Part shown: positions 63,173-64,000 of the stretch, piece after piece
Numbering within the stretch: the first letter of the stretch is position 1
Layout: the number at the start of each line of letters is the position of its first letter
Source: Nematopogon swammerdamellus
Lineage: Eukaryota; Arthropoda; Insecta; Lepidoptera; Adelidae
DNA: 64,000 bases
Direction: 5' to 3'
NCBI GenBank assembly: GCA_946902875.1
Contig: OX336342.1
Location: 15,617,523-15,681,522, forward strand
Program-made: the position numbers and the translations under genes
The notes under the pieces: model-generated
What the model was told of the DNA's origin: nothing
What the model saw: the letters and a program-made list of their open reading frames with translations, nothing else
Database searches by the model: none

Positions 63173-64000
63173 CCCTGCTTTATGTTCGATAGACACATCA
63201 ATAGTCTACCCTCTTCACCATGGCCACTCCACTAATAATAATACTACTACATACGTTCCGATTTGGCTGGCACCGACCACCCGAACACGTCGGTCGGTCC
63301 GATGCCGGCTACAGACTCTCGCGAGAAGTCTCGCCGAGAAGTCTCGCCGAGACTTCTCGCGAGCACATGACCAATCCACACTCACAAGTTGTTCTCACTT
63401 GTGTTCTCGGTCCTTGTCCGATATGGACGACCCTGCAGCAATTTAGAAAAGGGGATTTCTTTTCAAAATCAATGTTTTAGTTCATAAAAAAATTGAGTTA
63501 TTATAAAAAAAATATTTTGTATGAAAAATGTGTTTTTCTTTTTTTTCCGAAACTATGCATCTCCTCGCATCAATTATTATTTCACTATAATTCAGATGAA
63601 TGATCTTAGTCTACTACACTTACTAGTAATTTGCGCACGCACCACGGAGAAAATAATTACGTACGCATGTGCACTCTCCGCACTGTCGCACGTCGCACTG
63701 AGGCCGAACGAGAATGTGGATAGCGTTCCTTTTCTCGCCCGAGAAAACCCTTTGAAGCGGGCAAAACACCGACCCCGAGCGGAGAACAGGCGAGCCCGAG
63801 AACGAGACATGTGAGAAACCACGAGAAAATATTCATATTCTCGCTTCTAGGGTGTTCTCTGGGGTTCTCGGCGAGAGTCTGGAGGCACCTAGACATAATT
63901 ATTATTAAATACTGGTTGGACTTGGTCGGCTCGCCCGCGCATCCGATAAGCCAGCCGTCCTGCCAAATCGGTACGTCTGGAAGCTTCGTTCCGACATGAT
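63173..64000. other. Gene-free stretch with a long palindrome
   Basis: CTCGCGAGAAGTCTCG (63318-63333) and its exact reverse complement (63348-63363) form a 16-bp stem with a 14-base loop. GAGAA/TTCTC words recur to about 63870. No gene supported. Confidence 0.6.

Overview
The window looks like lepidopteran (moth or butterfly) nuclear DNA. The background is AT-rich, the host genes carry GT/AG introns, and most of the sequence is mobile DNA typical of Lepidoptera: Helitron-like elements ending in CTAG, RTE and CR1/Jockey-type LINEs, tRNA-derived SINEs, hAT-like and other short inverted-repeat elements, and a dead mariner. I cannot name a species from sequence alone.

Only three host protein genes are supported. 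(1) A DNAJA1/Droj2-type Hsp40 co-chaperone on the minus strand. Its seven coding exons run from 57029 down to 45671, rebuild in frame to 397 aa, and are preceded by a probable 5' UTR exon near 59221. (2) The UTP18 WD40 protein of the small-subunit processome on the plus strand (38906-40184); its short first coding exon was not found. (3) The first coding exon of a probable MBD5/6-like (six-banded-like) methyl-CpG-binding-domain gene on the minus strand (27114-27844), which ends at a splice donor inside the MBD. The rest of that gene must lie further left or beyond the window.

Layout: 1-2600, possible promoter and first exon, then SINE pieces. 2615-5128, Helitron 1 with opposed arrays of about 66-bp repeats and an embedded retroelement fragment. 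5130-13.5 kb, mostly gene-free with tandem repeats. 13.68-16.49 kb, two inverted-repeat elements, the second holding a dead mariner. 20.3-24.9 kb, nested DNA-transposon relics. 25.3-26.9 kb, 3' half of an R2-like LINE. 27.1-28.9 kb, MBD exon and GC-rich promoter-like DNA. 28.9-31.6 kb, two inverted-repeat elements. 33.0-36.46 kb, nearly complete but inactivated RTE LINE. 36.9-38.4 kb, SINEs. 38.9-40.2 kb, UTP18. 40.3-43.9 kb, LINE 3' ends. 45.5-59.4 kb, the Hsp40 gene, whose introns hold Helitron 2, a chimeric tRNA/5S SINE, LINE fragments and a MITE. 59.4-64 kb, a 28-G tract, a LINE tail and two MITEs.

The strongest points for follow-up are the two Helitrons with opposed minisatellite arrays, the SINE head that places 5S rRNA between tRNA-like A and B boxes, the dispersed R2-like LINE family (six copies in 64 kb), the 2.55-kb element with CTCCCCTG repeats, and the poly-G tract just upstream of the inferred Hsp40 first exon. 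I saw no CRISPR array, bacterial operon or intact viral genome.
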